From positions 868,001-932,000 of the forward strand of contig JALRME010000002.1 in NCBI GenBank assembly GCA_026120035.1: a DNA stretch of 64,000 nt, written 5' to 3'. The stretch is from Coleophoma eucalyptorum. Its lineage: Eukaryota; Ascomycota; Leotiomycetes; Helotiales; Dermateaceae. The notes beneath the pieces were generated by a model. The model made no database searches and was not told where the DNA came from. It worked only from the letters and a program-made list of their open reading frames with translations. The position numbers and the translations under genes are program-made. The stretch's first letter is position 1, and each line of letters begins with the position of its first letter. This document shows, piece after piece, positions 1-11,198 of this stretch.

Positions 1-640
1 TGGGGGGCTGTTTCAACGTCCTAGTGGACTGTTACATTGCATCGGGTGAGATCGCAAGGTCGTGACGTGGTGAGGTTGGTCGGTCGTAGGTGGTAATCCC
101 TCGCCCGCAAATACCTCTCCAGGCCTGTAAAGTCTCTAGAGACTAATTGACCGCCTGTAATAGTCTCTCCGCATGCGGATTCATATCCATTCCATCAAAT
201 TTACAAAGCCAGGCGATTTTTAGTAATTGCCATATTTCGAATGAAAGTATATTCTTACAATATCGTGCCGGCACCTTGTTCTTTTCAAGACGCTATGTAC
301 CTCGAGCGGTCCTGCTTATTCATAGGCATGCTTCAATATGTACCTTGGCAATAGTAGAATTTCAGAAGCGTTTGCATTGACATCTAGATTTTTAGACAGA
401 GAAAGAAAGAATAGTTTATAAATCTAATACAAAGAAGAAGAATCGAAAAGAGTAATCTCTGATGCCTACAGGGCACTACGCATACATACACGAACGAAGT
501 AACCAAAGCCAGCAAGCTAGCAAAGTGTGAAGAAATAAATATGCGCGCTCTCGCTCAAATCCCATGAAGCCATTCGCCCCTTTCCCAGATATCTGTGTCC
601 CAAACTCCATAATTTTGCAAAATTTGTGCCTGATCTTGGT
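1..640. other. Intergenic, left edge
   Basis: No coding region is supported here. The short open frames have no family features and no splice context. The last few hundred bases probably hold the 3' UTR of the minus-strand gene that ends at 641. Confidence 0.5.
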
Positions 641-3000
641 TCAACCAGTAGCTCTGCGCACCCAGAAAGCTGTAGGTTCATAGACAGCATCCTTATCTCT
701 TCGCTTGTAGGCACGGTGTAGCCTCAGTCCTAGGTCGTGTTCCAGTCTGCGCACATCGGCCTCTTCCTCCTTCAACTTCTCAATCTTGATCTTTTCCATC
801 TCTCTCTTCCGCTTGACCTCATCCGTAAGAAGTACATGATCTGTAGGCATCAACTCCGTCATCTGACGAATACTTCTTTGAATATTCCTAAGCCTGTGTG
901 CAGAATCATCAATTTGTGCCTGAAGGGAAGTGATAAGATCGCGGGATGCAGCTTCAGCTGGGGTTATCGGGAGATTCTTGCCAATGCTTGATTGCACAGA
1001 AGAACGTCGACCTTCGCGCATGCTGATAAAAATCGGCGAATTAGGATTGAAGTGAGTACCAGAGCCCACTTGTTTTCGAGTAATGGATTTTGGTGTTTCC
1101 ATGATTCTTGGTCTTCTACGGTTTAGAATAGATTGTTCGTACAATGCTTGTGATGTTTGTAGCGGGGTCCTTTCGCTATCGTAAGGACGTGAAGTGCCTT
1201 GAGCGGTTGATTGCGCGTCTGTCGCCGCTAAAAGATAAGAAGAATGTGATTCTTCAAGAGGAACCGCGACTTCTTTAATGGCTTCTTTGAAATTACGCTC
1301 GATGGTATCGGTTGTATTTGTTTGATTATTGTTTGATGTGCTCGGAACCTCGGTTGGTACAGTATTTCGCGTTTGAGTTCGGCCACTCTCATCTCGAAGT
1401 CGACTTGGAATATTTCTCGAATCCTGCGAAGTTGCTGCATCTTTAGTAATTGGTTCGGGAGCATTGGAATTTGTTAATGTTGTCATATGTGGATCTTGAT
1501 TTCTAGAGTTCAGTGGCCCAGCATCAACTGTGGGGTCCGTGTTGGCAGGCATTGATGCTGGGACTGCGACTGTCTCAGAGACACCACTTCGGACGGCCGA
1601 AACAGGGGAACCGATTGGAGAGATCGGGGGGGTATCAACACGTTGACTGCTTTTCGACGAAATGCTCAGGGGCGGTTGATCGAATTGGTTATGCACGGGA
1701 GAGGCAGGAGTACGACCACTTGAACCCTTTCCTTCCTGATGTTGGGCTGTGCTTTGGACAGCACTCTTGCCAAGCTTCTTTAGTCTTTCGCTGAAAGAAG
1801 TCTGAACCTTTGGGGCAGCAGTTGCACCAGCTTGGACTTTGGTAGTATTGCCAACAGATCGCAAAGATGGTGGTTGGAAGTGCCCAGGCTTGACACCTAA
1901 TCTTCCCCCTTTATCGCTGGTTGTTGGTTCTCCAGTATATTTATCGAATCGCGTCTCTCCAGTTGACTTCAATCTTCCAACGTCTATCTGTCCACCGTTT
2001 TTCCGCGCTTGGAAATCTGCAGCAGCAATGGCTGCTTGGTTTTTTCTCTTTTCTCGTCGAAGATTCGGAATGTTACTCGATCCTGGCCTCGACTCGGGTC
2101 TCCCGACCTCTAGTTGTACAACGTCCGCCATTTCGTCGACTGGAGAAATCTCTTCCTCGTCGATGTAATGAAGTTGGCTAACACTGTATCAGCAAATTTT
2201 TTAATAATAGATGACCTCAAAAGAACGAGGTGGATAAGCTGGTTGCGTTGCTTGAGCGTGCTGACGCGATCATCGATTTTGATCCCGGTGTTTGCGCAGT
2301 GCACGTTCAGACGGGTTTCAAATGATTGCCCATCTCCACAGGACTCGTAGAATAATGGAAACCAATACCACGTACCTGGGCTTTACAGCAAAAGTCTCAT
2401 ACTCGGGAGAACTGGGTGGAGAGACTTCTTCTTCGTACGAGATTCCTTGAGAATTCTTGTACGAATATCTCGGGAATCGTGCGCCGCTTTCAGGGGAAGG
2501 TTGAGAATAGATGGAAGACGCAGGGCGAAAATGAGAATTGCGAAGAGCAGTTTTTGCGTGTGATTCTGTAGGATCCCTATTGCAAGAAAAGAGGGGGATG
2601 ATGGTTAGCTGAGGTGGACTGTCCGGAAGTATATGAGATCAACCGAGTTAACGGAGGTTAATTTTGGAAGGACGAGGAGTGGAGGGGTCGCATAATTCTA
2701 TCTCTAACATTCTGGCCCGTGTCCGCGAACAAAACGAGAATTAATATCTCCAAGCTCCGGATTTGGAAAGAGAGACGAAGTGAAAGGCCGCCGCAAAAGA
2801 AATAAGTTAACTTACAGATTCAACTTTGGGAGACTCGTCAAGGTGTCGTCGCTATCTTCTCGTAGTGGTATGGGCCTCTGCTTGATGCCAAACCCCGTGG
2901 AGCTAGAGCCATACGTACTTTCATCTAATGTTGTCTCCAACAAGACCGGCTCACCAATGGCCGGTCTGCGTTTTTGTGGTTGTTGTAATCGCTTCCACAT
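641..3000 (-). CDS. Conserved fungal protein of unknown function, C-terminal coiled coil
   Basis: Three exons are inferred: 3000-2816, 2576-2376 and 2183-641. Both introns are frame-preserving (donors GTAAGT and GTACGT, acceptors ATAG and ACAG), giving 642 residues. Translation opens MWKRLQQPQKRRPAIGEP. A long Ser/Pro/Thr-rich, probably disordered middle follows. The last ~110 residues are a charged helix (KRKREMEKIKIEKLKEEE and onward) likely to form a coiled coil. A start at 2131 (MADVVQLEV) was considered, but the upstream exons read cleanly into it through VSQLHYIDEEEISPVDE, so the longer model is preferred. I recognise no enzymatic domain. Disorder plus a coiled coil suggests a scaffold or cytoskeletal adaptor, which is inference only. 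It is divergent from the thioesterase gene across a 1.5-kb gap. Confidence 0.7.
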
Positions 3001-4502
3001 CTTAGATTAAGGTCGCAAGAAGCTTTATCCTGAGTATGATCGTCCTCTGTGCGCCGAAGGATTCTGGGGATTGCGAGCGGCAGGAAGGGAAGGTGGGAGC
3101 AAGGACGTGTATTGGGGGCCGTAGGATTCCGCTCTGGGATAGGTTGACGAACGATCTTTTATACGTTTCTCAGATGTATCGAAGTTTTCGAGAGATACTG
3201 AGAGGTAGTGTAGTGTTCGTTGGTAACAGCTGGTGTAGAGAGCAGGTAGGTGGTGAATGTGTAAGTGGCCGGGATAAAACTCGAGGGATTGTATCTTGCA
3301 ACGGCCAGCTCTGCGAAGGATGGGTTTTTTGTTCTTTAAAAATTAAGTATCTGTTTGTTGAGAGGAGAAAGGAAAACAAGAAGCAAGTATTCGCAGGTCG
3401 AGTCGCGGTCTCTTAACAGGGCTGATTGTTCTGGTCCCGCGTCAGGTCATGAGTTGGTCGCGTTTGCTTCTTCTTCTTCACCAATCAAGCGAGCTGAGCA
3501 GCAAGAACATCAAACAAGCAGAAAGGGCAAGCAAGCAAAGAGAAGATAAATGAAGACAGCAGCACAGGAAACAAAGAAGAACAAAAGGGACAACCTTCAA
3601 AAAGGTTTACTGGGTCAGAACTCGGCTGAACAGCCTTACTTCTTCTTGATAGCTGGTCACAAAAAAGGCGAGATCTCACGGGCGAGTTGTTTCACGATTT
3701 GCGTAGGCTTGGGTGTGGTATTATGCGCTCCATAGTATATCTCCTTTAGCATTAAGCCTACTGATACATCTTTGTTGAGGAAAGAAGGCCTGAGCAACAA
3801 CAATGGAGCGTGCACTCTCTGCAGGGGCGGGGAAGCATCGGTATGGCCAGGCACTTCGTCGGGGAATAGCAGTGAGGAGATGGGATGGCATAATAAAGAT
3901 AGGGGTTCATGTCGGAAGACTGAGTAGTAGAGCTGGGTGACATTGAGCTTGAGGCGTCTGTGGTTTTCTTCATAGCGTGACTTGAGCGCCGAACTAGACG
4001 TAGAGCGTGTTAAGTTCAAGACACAAGTTTAGTTCATAGCCACCGGAGACCGGGGAAATAGAAAGGGGCGCAGTTCAAGGGGTTAGATGGGACGGAGCCT
4101 GAGAAGCACCGTCAGTAACTTGTGTGATGGTGCATAGAGGAAGGACAGGTGATTTCTGAAGATATACTCCAGCCGTCCTTATGTTGGGGTTCGGTCGTGT
4201 AGGTGCAAAGTATTGGATGCCGTGGAGTCGCGTAAGTTTATGTTCATGCTGCTGTCTCATATGCGCGCTTTCTTCCCACTCCCGTTCTCCGAGTCTGCGG
4301 TCTAAAGTCCTGCCCTGCTTCGTTTGTCTTCCTTGCACCAGCTCCCGGGAACGTGCGAGTACGAGAGCCTCGTTTGTTCGCAGTACAACCTCGGGCCAAT
4401 CTCTCCTCATCCCGTCTCTCCTCATCTCACCTTGCATTTCCATCCCTCCAGACCTCAACGGCCAAATCTTAAAGGAACGTGCCTTCGGCATTCACTACAT
4501 CT
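3001..4502. promoter_or_regulatory. Divergent intergenic/promoter region
   Basis: This gap separates two genes transcribed away from each other, so it should contain both promoters and 5' leaders. Short frames on both strands (for example 3657-4019 minus and 4075-4491 minus) have no recognisable domain and are not called. No specific element stands out. Confidence 0.4.
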
Positions 4503-5223
4503 ATGACGAGAATGTAAGTTCGTGAGTGTCTTAATTGCCTTGTGAATGCACCCTTTCTCATCGTGCTTGTACTCTCCTCCCTTCTCCAGGGCGCCGTCAT
4601 CGATCACGATGGCCCTCGCACCTCCAGCTTTCCTCAATTACGAAACACCTTCGGCAGAGATTCGAACCCACTTCTCCACACAGCAATGGGCCCTCGCGCT
4701 TTTCGACGATCCAACACTGCAACCTTTCAAGACTCTGTCCAAACTCTCACCAGGTTCTACTTTTCTCGGAGAAACTCTGTCCACGCCTGAGACGATCCGA
4801 GAATGGCAGTCTTTCTACAGAGTACCATCTTCTCCTCCATTGGATTCCAACACCCCCCGCACCCAGATGCCAAATACTGGGGAACTCTTCTATCTCCTCT
4901 CCCTCGGCGGAGGCGTCAACGGTCATAATAATACTGCACATGGAGGGTTCGTTGCAGTGCTGTTAGATGAGGTTATTGGAGCAGCCTGTTCAAATCACTG
5001 TCCGCGCGGCAAGACAACCATGACGGCGTATATGAAAGTGGATTACAAGAAGCCTGTGATGACACCGAATTTCGTACTGACTAGAGCGTGGATCGAGGAC
5101 AAGAGTGTTGGTAGGAAGGTTTTTGGAAGAGGCGTTATAGAGGATGGTAAGGGAAACGTTTTGGCTGAGGGAGAGGCCCTCTTCCTGATGGTTGACCGGA
5201 GTAAGGTAGGTTTAAAGCTGTAA
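4503..5223 (+). CDS. PaaI-type hotdog-fold thioesterase family protein
   Basis: This is a 4HBT/PaaI-like acyl-CoA thioesterase of the kind common in fungi, expected to hydrolyse acyl-CoA thioesters; the true substrate is unknown. The diagnostic stretch is NTAHGGFVAVLLDEVIG, where HGG and the following acidic residue sit on the hotdog helix. It is followed by TAYMKVDYKKPV and the strand FGRGVIEDGKGNVLAEGEA. Two starts are possible. A spliced start at 4503 (exon 4503-4513, intron 4514-4589 with GTAAGT...CTCCAG, then 4590-5223) gives 214 residues beginning MTRMAPSSITMALAPP. An unspliced start at 4609 gives 204 residues beginning MALAPPAFLNYE. The spliced form is chosen because the intron is canonical and keeps frame. 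The hotdog domain is the same in both. The next gene downstream, the Dap1-like gene, is on the same strand about 0.6 kb away. Confidence 0.8.
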
Positions 5224-5831
5224 CTGGAGCATCATCGATGGGACGAGAGAGATATATCTGATCTCATAGTATATGTGAAATGTTTCGTGCGATTTTTACA
5301 GTATAAATGTTCCAGAGATATAGAAATACTTAGAATCATGGCAAGTTGGCCTAGAGAAGGAGCAATAGGAAAAACTACTAAAGACGTGTAAGAGGGTATT
5401 ATCTACATATGCCATGAACATTCTTTTCGTGATCAATGTCTAAGGAAGGTTATAGATTTCCTCCTTCATTTTAGTCTCAAGTGTAACTATGCTTCAACAT
5501 GATAGGCTATCGCTTGGTAATGGAGAAACTTCCAGAGGACTTGGGCCATCTACGCTAGGCGTTCAGAAGTTCCGATCCGAAGATGTCGGAGTCCGACCAG
5601 AGCTTCCATCAACAAGACCTGTCTGACTACATCTCACTGGAATCTGCGCCTGCATTATACAATTGCACGCTCTACAGTACTGCAAAAGGTAAAATAATCA
5701 CACGATCCTTCTATTGAACACCAAAATCATCAAAATTGCGTCGAATACTTCTGCAAAAACACCCGACGCAGCTTTACTTCGCTATCAGACCCCGAAACCT
5801 CCGAATACAGCCTGAGAGCTCAACCTACAAA
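5224..5831. other. Intergenic: thioesterase 3' end and Dap1-like promoter
   Basis: No gene is seen. The first part is AT-rich and fits a 3' UTR. The last ~100 bases form the leader of the Dap1-like gene. Confidence 0.4.
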
Positions 5832-6479
5832 ATGGACTACATCGAGCAGAGAATGGGACAGGGTGCGCAATTCAAATGCCCCAAAAGCCTCACATATATG
5901 GTAAAGATCTGACAAACCTCACAGAAGCTGCAAAACCAACTCCAGAAGTGTTCGTCCCTCTTCTACCCCACCACGATTTCAACAAAAACTGATACAGTTT
6001 CAAGGCAAACCATAGCAACACCTATAAACTTCATCCTCCTCACGCTCTTCGTTGTGACGCTTTACTACCAATTGCGACCCGCGAAGGCCGCAGTTCTCCC
6101 CCCGGCCCCTCCACCAACCGTATTCCGAACCTTCACACCACCTACACTCCAACCCTTTAATGGCACAAACGGCAAGCCCATCTACTTCGCTGTTCGCGGA
6201 CGCGTGTTCGACGTCTCAAGCGGTCGCAATTTCTACGGACCTGGCGGCCCTTATGAGAACTTCGCTGGTCGTGATGCCAGTCGTGGATTGGCACATGGCA
6301 GTTTTGATGAGGATATGTTGACCAAGGACCTTGAGGGACCTTTGGATGAGCTGAAGGATCTAGATGCAGACCAGTGGGAGAGTTTGAGGGGATGGGAAGA
6401 GAGGTTTGAGGAGAAGTATTTGGTGGTTGGGAAATTGGTTGCTGTTGGAGACAAGGAAACGGACGATGCCAAGGCGTGA
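5832..6479 (+). CDS. dap1: Dap1/MAPR-family membrane heme-binding protein (cytochrome b5-like domain)
   Basis: Homologue of yeast Dap1 and the animal progesterone-receptor membrane component. This family binds heme through a tyrosine and supports cytochrome P450 enzymes in sterol synthesis at the ER. Exon 1 is 5832-5862 (MDYIEQRMGQ). A 135-nt intron runs from GTGCGC to ATACAG, and exon 2 is 5998-6479, giving 170 residues. A single membrane anchor (PINFILLTLFVVTLYYQL, about residues 18-35) precedes a proline-rich linker. The b5-like domain includes GKPIYFAVRGRVFDVSSG, then NFYGPGGPYENFAGRDASRG, the signature that carries the heme-ligating tyrosine instead of the classic b5 histidines. Length and layout match the family. 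Confidence 0.9.
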
Positions 6480-7363
6480 ATCTGAATACCTTGCTTGGGT
6501 GGCTTTGTGCAAACATGTATTTTCGAATCTATGTCCCAGTCTGAAACACAAACTCATGATCTCTGTCAATCTCTTGCCTAACACCGTGATTCATAGATCT
6601 GCTTGCCATTCAGATAGAACTAAGCGTTCGGTCAATCGTCACAACACATCCAGTGGTCTGATCCAATCACTCGAGCCGACTTCGTAATCCAAAAGAATAT
6701 CTGCCGATGAACGAGATAAAGTCGGCTTTCAAGCTGAATCTTTGATGCCAACTCCGTGAATTTTTGATGCTCAGAATGATCAAGTAGTCTATCCCAGTAA
6801 CCGGATTCAACTTAAGAAGTCCATTTTAATCATCTAAATGAACCTAAACTGTATAAATCCCAATTACGTAGAGCAGTCTAATCCCAGAAGTCCTAGGAGT
6901 AATCTGCGCATCCAAGCGAAGCCAGCCAGAGGAGAGTCTAACACGCCTACATATGAAGATAGATCAATTATGAGACGAGAAATAGATCAACGCTCTTGTC
7001 TGTTATTGCTATCTAAGTATTAAGAGACTGCCGAAAGCTATCGGTGTAATTCGTCGCGTTTCTAAGACCCGTAGATTCCAGGTTCATGCGCCGCCTGATA
7101 TCCCTATCTTACACCTCCATTATTGTAGGAAGTTTGCTGAAAGCCTTCGGTGAAAAAGTAGGTTTCCTAACCTAACCCAACCCAGCCAAATGAGAAATAA
7201 AGAGAAAGAATATTATAATTCCGCCAAACACCAATCGGTGAAATTTTATCGCCCCGACCATAACCCGTCGCCTACCCTTCCAGAACACCACCCGACCTAG
7301 CTCTCTATCTTACACCATCCACCCCCGAATGCCTGCCGAAAGCATTCGGTGAAAGTGCCGTCC
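6480..7363. other. Intergenic with a diverged tandem repeat
   Basis: This lies between the 3' ends of two convergent genes. It holds 3' UTR sequence and, from about 7025 to 7355, the diverged repeat described separately. No coding gene is supported. Confidence 0.5.
7025..7355. repeat. Diverged tandem repeat, period about 195 bp
   Basis: Two related blocks are visible. Each begins with ATCGGTG followed by TAATT or AAATT, then carries CTATCTTACACC about 70 bases later, then TG(C/T)(C/T)GAAAGC(C/A)TTCGGTGAAA. The paired elements are at about 7039 and 7233, 7106 and 7299, and 7134 and 7328. The CCGAAAGC..TTCGG core can form a short hairpin. The copies differ at many positions, so this is old. 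It ends just before the stop codon of the minus-strand gene. Confidence 0.55.
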
Positions 7364-9600
7364 TTAGGACGTAGCGACGCCGTCTTCGTCACTCGAGATT
7401 GACATGACCGTGTCCCCTCCAACATCTGGTTGGCTATCTCGTCTTTGTCTCTTGATACCTTGTCCACTCCCAAGCAGCTTCTCTCCAGAACCTCGGCGTA
7501 CCCGCTGGGTCGATACGGTGGCAACTATCGGCGGCGCAACACCTGGTCTGTTGAGAGGTGTAAAGCCACCAACAGCAGCTGGTGGTGGTGGAGTGGCGTA
7601 CTTGAGTAGTGGTTTGGTCTGTTCGGGAGGTGGGTTCACGCTTCCTGAAGAGGATTTGCGAGATTGCTCATAACGAGGATCAATGTAGTGGTTCATGCTG
7701 GCCGATCCGGGTGACTTCTTGTAGCCAGGCTGCAGGCCTTGCTGCTTCATGAATTTCTTGTCCTTATCGCGTAGCCGGAGCGTGACGCCGAAGGACTTTC
7801 GAGTTTGGCTCTTGCGTGACGCGCAGCCATTTTTGAGAGACGTTAGCTTTTGTTGTTTTGTCACCTCGCTCAGATTTGGATCGTTGCGCACAGCCTCGCA
7901 GTCCGTCTCATACTTGTAATCGATATCAGCGAGCTTCTTATTCAGCTCTGCAAGCTTCGCTGGCGGTAGTGCATCGGGCGCTATCCGCGTCTCTGGTGAA
8001 TCGGCATACGCTTGTCTTCGTGGCCCTCCTGAGGATCCTTGCGAGCCAGCCTGTGATGGTGTTTCTGACACGAATCGTGGTGTTGATAGAGCTGGAATCG
8101 CTGGGTTGCGTACCGGGTTGAAAGACGGCCGAGCCGTAGGATGCGCTCGGGCTTGGGAAGAATTTGGAGGAGGGCTATATGCTGGGGTTGGAATTGACGC
8201 AGCTTGATTGTAGGATGGGCGAGGTATTTGTGGATTTGGAACTTGATTTGATGGAGTTACTGCTGCAGAAGGAGGTGCCGAAGGGCTTGCTGAATTTGCA
8301 TAGCAAACGTTCTTCATATCGTGCTATTTATTCGCGTTAGTTGCCTCACGAACAAACATGATAGGGATATAAACATACATAATCGTGGCCCTGTTTTGTG
8401 GTAAAGCCCTGTCCACAGTTTTTGCAAACTCCTTTCCATCCACCAGGCGGAGCGGCCCTGAGGCAGACCTTCTTAGCTACGTGCTATATACCGTTAGAAT
8501 TTTGAACACCAGGAAAGGTTCGCTGGTAAAAATAGACTTACGAAGTCGTAACCACCTGCAGTAGGAAGAATCCGTCTGCAGTTGGCACAAGTACGTGGCG
8601 GTGTTCCGTTTGAACTTGGATGCGAATGAACGGCACTCAATGGAGTTGAGGGAAGTGGTGAGCGGTATTGGCTAACTTGCGGAGTACCATTCTGCGACTG
8701 GTAGTGATTTCCTTTTAGTGGTTGATATTGCGCTGCTTGTTGCACCACCTGGGTTTGCTGACGCTCTCCTTCTCGCGAGAAACGGTTGCTCTGTATGGGT
8801 GCAGCTTCTTCATCATCCTCATGGTCTGTATGACTCGCAAATTTTCCACCGTGAATATTGGGCATGACCAGACTCTCGTCATCGTTTTCCATAATGTCGT
8901 CTGCACTATAACCCAGTCTCTCCGCCTCGGCCAACCATTGAATCAATTGCATGGCAGGAATCGATTTTAAACGATCACGTAGTATCGGCTCCAATATTTC
9001 TGTCGGGACATAGGCGTCGATTTGATCTGAGGTGGCATTTGACAATGCGTGTGACACAAATCTTCGGCTCTTACTTGCAGATGCAGCAAAGAGCTCGAGA
9101 ACCTCTTCAGAGGCATTGGTGACACCTATTCGAAGCATGAACGAGACGTGGTCATCAATAGTGGCTTGTGGAGCGTCTTCCTCCTCTCCGAATAAGAATT
9201 TCTTCCAGTGCTCACGAAGAACTGCCTGCACCGCCTCGTCTGAACTCAAGGAAATAATTTCCTTGAGTTTTGAAAATTCTTTGCTGACCTTAATGGAGCT
9301 TGGATGAAAAGCAGGTGGCTCCTCAAAGATCTTTAAATTTGAGCCTCTCTGTGGAGACCGTTTTTCGTCCTTCTCAGCAGGGGTGTCGTCTTCGGAATGG
9401 TCTGGCGTATTCTGGTGGCTGCCATCGTTCATCGAATCGTCTTTATCTTCTTCTTCTGCGCTTCCTTGCGTTTTTGCTGCGTTCTCTTCTACCTCAAAAA
9501 CCTCGGTACCTCCTTCGCTTCCTGGTTCTGGTGAAGACGACGTTTTCTCTGGTGGAGTTTCCATCTCGACATCGTCGTCAGCATCGACTTGACTCGGCAT
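7364..9600 (-). CDS. Cys/His-rich fungal protein of unknown function, putative zinc-binding module
   Basis: Exons are 9600-8542, 8483-8379 and 8323-7364, all joined in phase 0 through introns of 58 and 55 nt (donors GTAAGT and GTATGT), giving 707 residues. The N-terminus (MPSQVDADDDVEMETPP) is acidic and Ser/Glu-rich. Residues about 110-250 look helical and folded. The centre holds a Cys/His cluster spread over all three exons: C338-x2-C341, C360, C373-x2-C376, H386, H389 and C395, with CKNCGQGFTTKQGHD as its clearest part. The C-terminal half is Pro/Ser-rich and basic. An in-frame ATG 24 bases further upstream (MRLVIVKK) is possible but less likely. The Cys pattern resembles treble-clef or GATA-like zinc sites but fits no family I can name. 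A nuclear role is a guess. Confidence 0.7.
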
Positions 9601-11198
9601 CTTTTTGACTATTACAAGTCTCATGTTAGCGGGTAATAATGCAAGGTCGGCGTTAAGATTTGGTATTTAAAAAGAGAATAGAAAGGAGCATTTCGGAGTT
9701 GCGATGCGTAAGTAGATAAAGAATCTGTAAAAAAGTACAACAGTTACAGTACAAAAAAGGTATGTAAGAATAGGATAGGATAGTGATAAAACGCGAGTAA
9801 AGGTCGATGTACAAAGAATGCAGGAAATCGTCAGAAGATGAAACAAAAGGAGGTTATTTGATATGATATGGGAGACTGAATTTGCATCTACACAGCTAAC
9901 TAAGCGATATAGAATGACGTGAATGATGCAGTGTTGTGTTAACCGTGTAGAATAAGCTGAAAAGTGGGAATGAACGATCGGTGCGAAATAAACGAAGTGT
10001 AGCATTGAAGGTGAAATAAACTTGGGGAACGAAAGAAAAACATATTACATGATAGAGGCTCTCGCGATGTTGGTGATAATAAATAAGTTACAGTACCAAT
10101 CCACCGATCATTGATGTAAGATATCGATGGAGAAGATAATACCGATCAAAGATCAAGACGAATGGGTATAAGAGGGGGAGAGTAGGAGGAGGAAGGGAGG
10201 GAAGGGAGGTACTAGAATCCTCCTGTGCCAGGATAAGGCAGATATATATTAAGAACCCTTACTTAAGGAGTATATAACTTAACTACCTTATTTGCATATA
10301 GATATAGCACTTACAGGCAAAAAAAAGCATGCAGTGTCATGCGCCTTTCAAGGTTTCTTCCTTTTCGGTATGATTTGTAAAGCAAAATCGAGGATGCGCA
10401 CGCTACTTAGCGACACCCAACCCAGGATATAAGATAACCTTGCTACTTCGAGCCGCAGGTCGCGAGTCGTGTGCTTTATATCCTCGTGTATCAGAGCACA
10501 AAGAGCAGACGCAGCCGTCGACAGATAAGCAAAAACGACAGAACGTACCTCTTTCGGTTGATCTTGGATATTACGTTCACCGGGAAGAAAATTAATGCGA
10601 TATCTGCTCTACTCCCTGGAGCGAGATGTAAAGCTAAGAATCGCGTCTATAAAGAGTCGAGAAAAGAAATAAAGCATCAAAGAGGCGCAGTCGCTAAGAA
10701 GAGGTGAAAAAGAACAGATTATAAAACATAAGAAAAGAAAAGGAGCTAGCTAGGGCTTTGTAAAGGTGAAAAGCTTATTACGTTTCTAATTAATAATTTT
10801 AGATAGAATGTCTAAGCACCCTAGTGCGGTCCTAAAGCTTACTAGTGACTATCGATTATGCATTAATAGCTAAATCGAGTATAGTGGCATGGCATATAGA
10901 GAGCGTTATTGGTTAGGGCTACTGCTAGTGCATCTTGTTGCTTTATTTTAATTTTTCTGTGTTATTGGTTTCGGCTCGTGTTACAGTCACGATTGCTGGT
11001 CACGTCAGAGAAAGGGGGTCTGGAACATACTTGGTAGGTTTTATGAAAAAGTAAGACTGTTCATGAATGAAGGAGCAATATAGATAGCCGTCCTACCCCA
11101 CTTCTCGTGTATCAATATCGCGAGACTATTATATACGAGAAATTTGGTATGTGCCACTAGGTGCTGATACTTTTTGCCATCATTCGCTCCTAGTAAAT
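9601..11198. other. Long AT-rich intergenic gap, possible decayed repeat
   Basis: No convincing gene is seen. From about 10140 to 10200 there is a GGA/GGGA-rich purine tract. From about 10230 to 10330 the DNA is rich in TA steps. From about 10600 to 10800 it is strongly purine-rich on this strand. A 78-codon frame at 10471-10707 is very basic and matches nothing I know. The composition differs from neighbouring gaps and could be a worn transposon remnant, but no terminal repeats or transposase motifs are visible. Confidence 0.35.

Noticed and set aside
3657..4491. Minus-strand frames of 120 and 138 codons between the first two genes
   Set aside because: No recognisable domain, no splice partners and located in a divergent promoter region.
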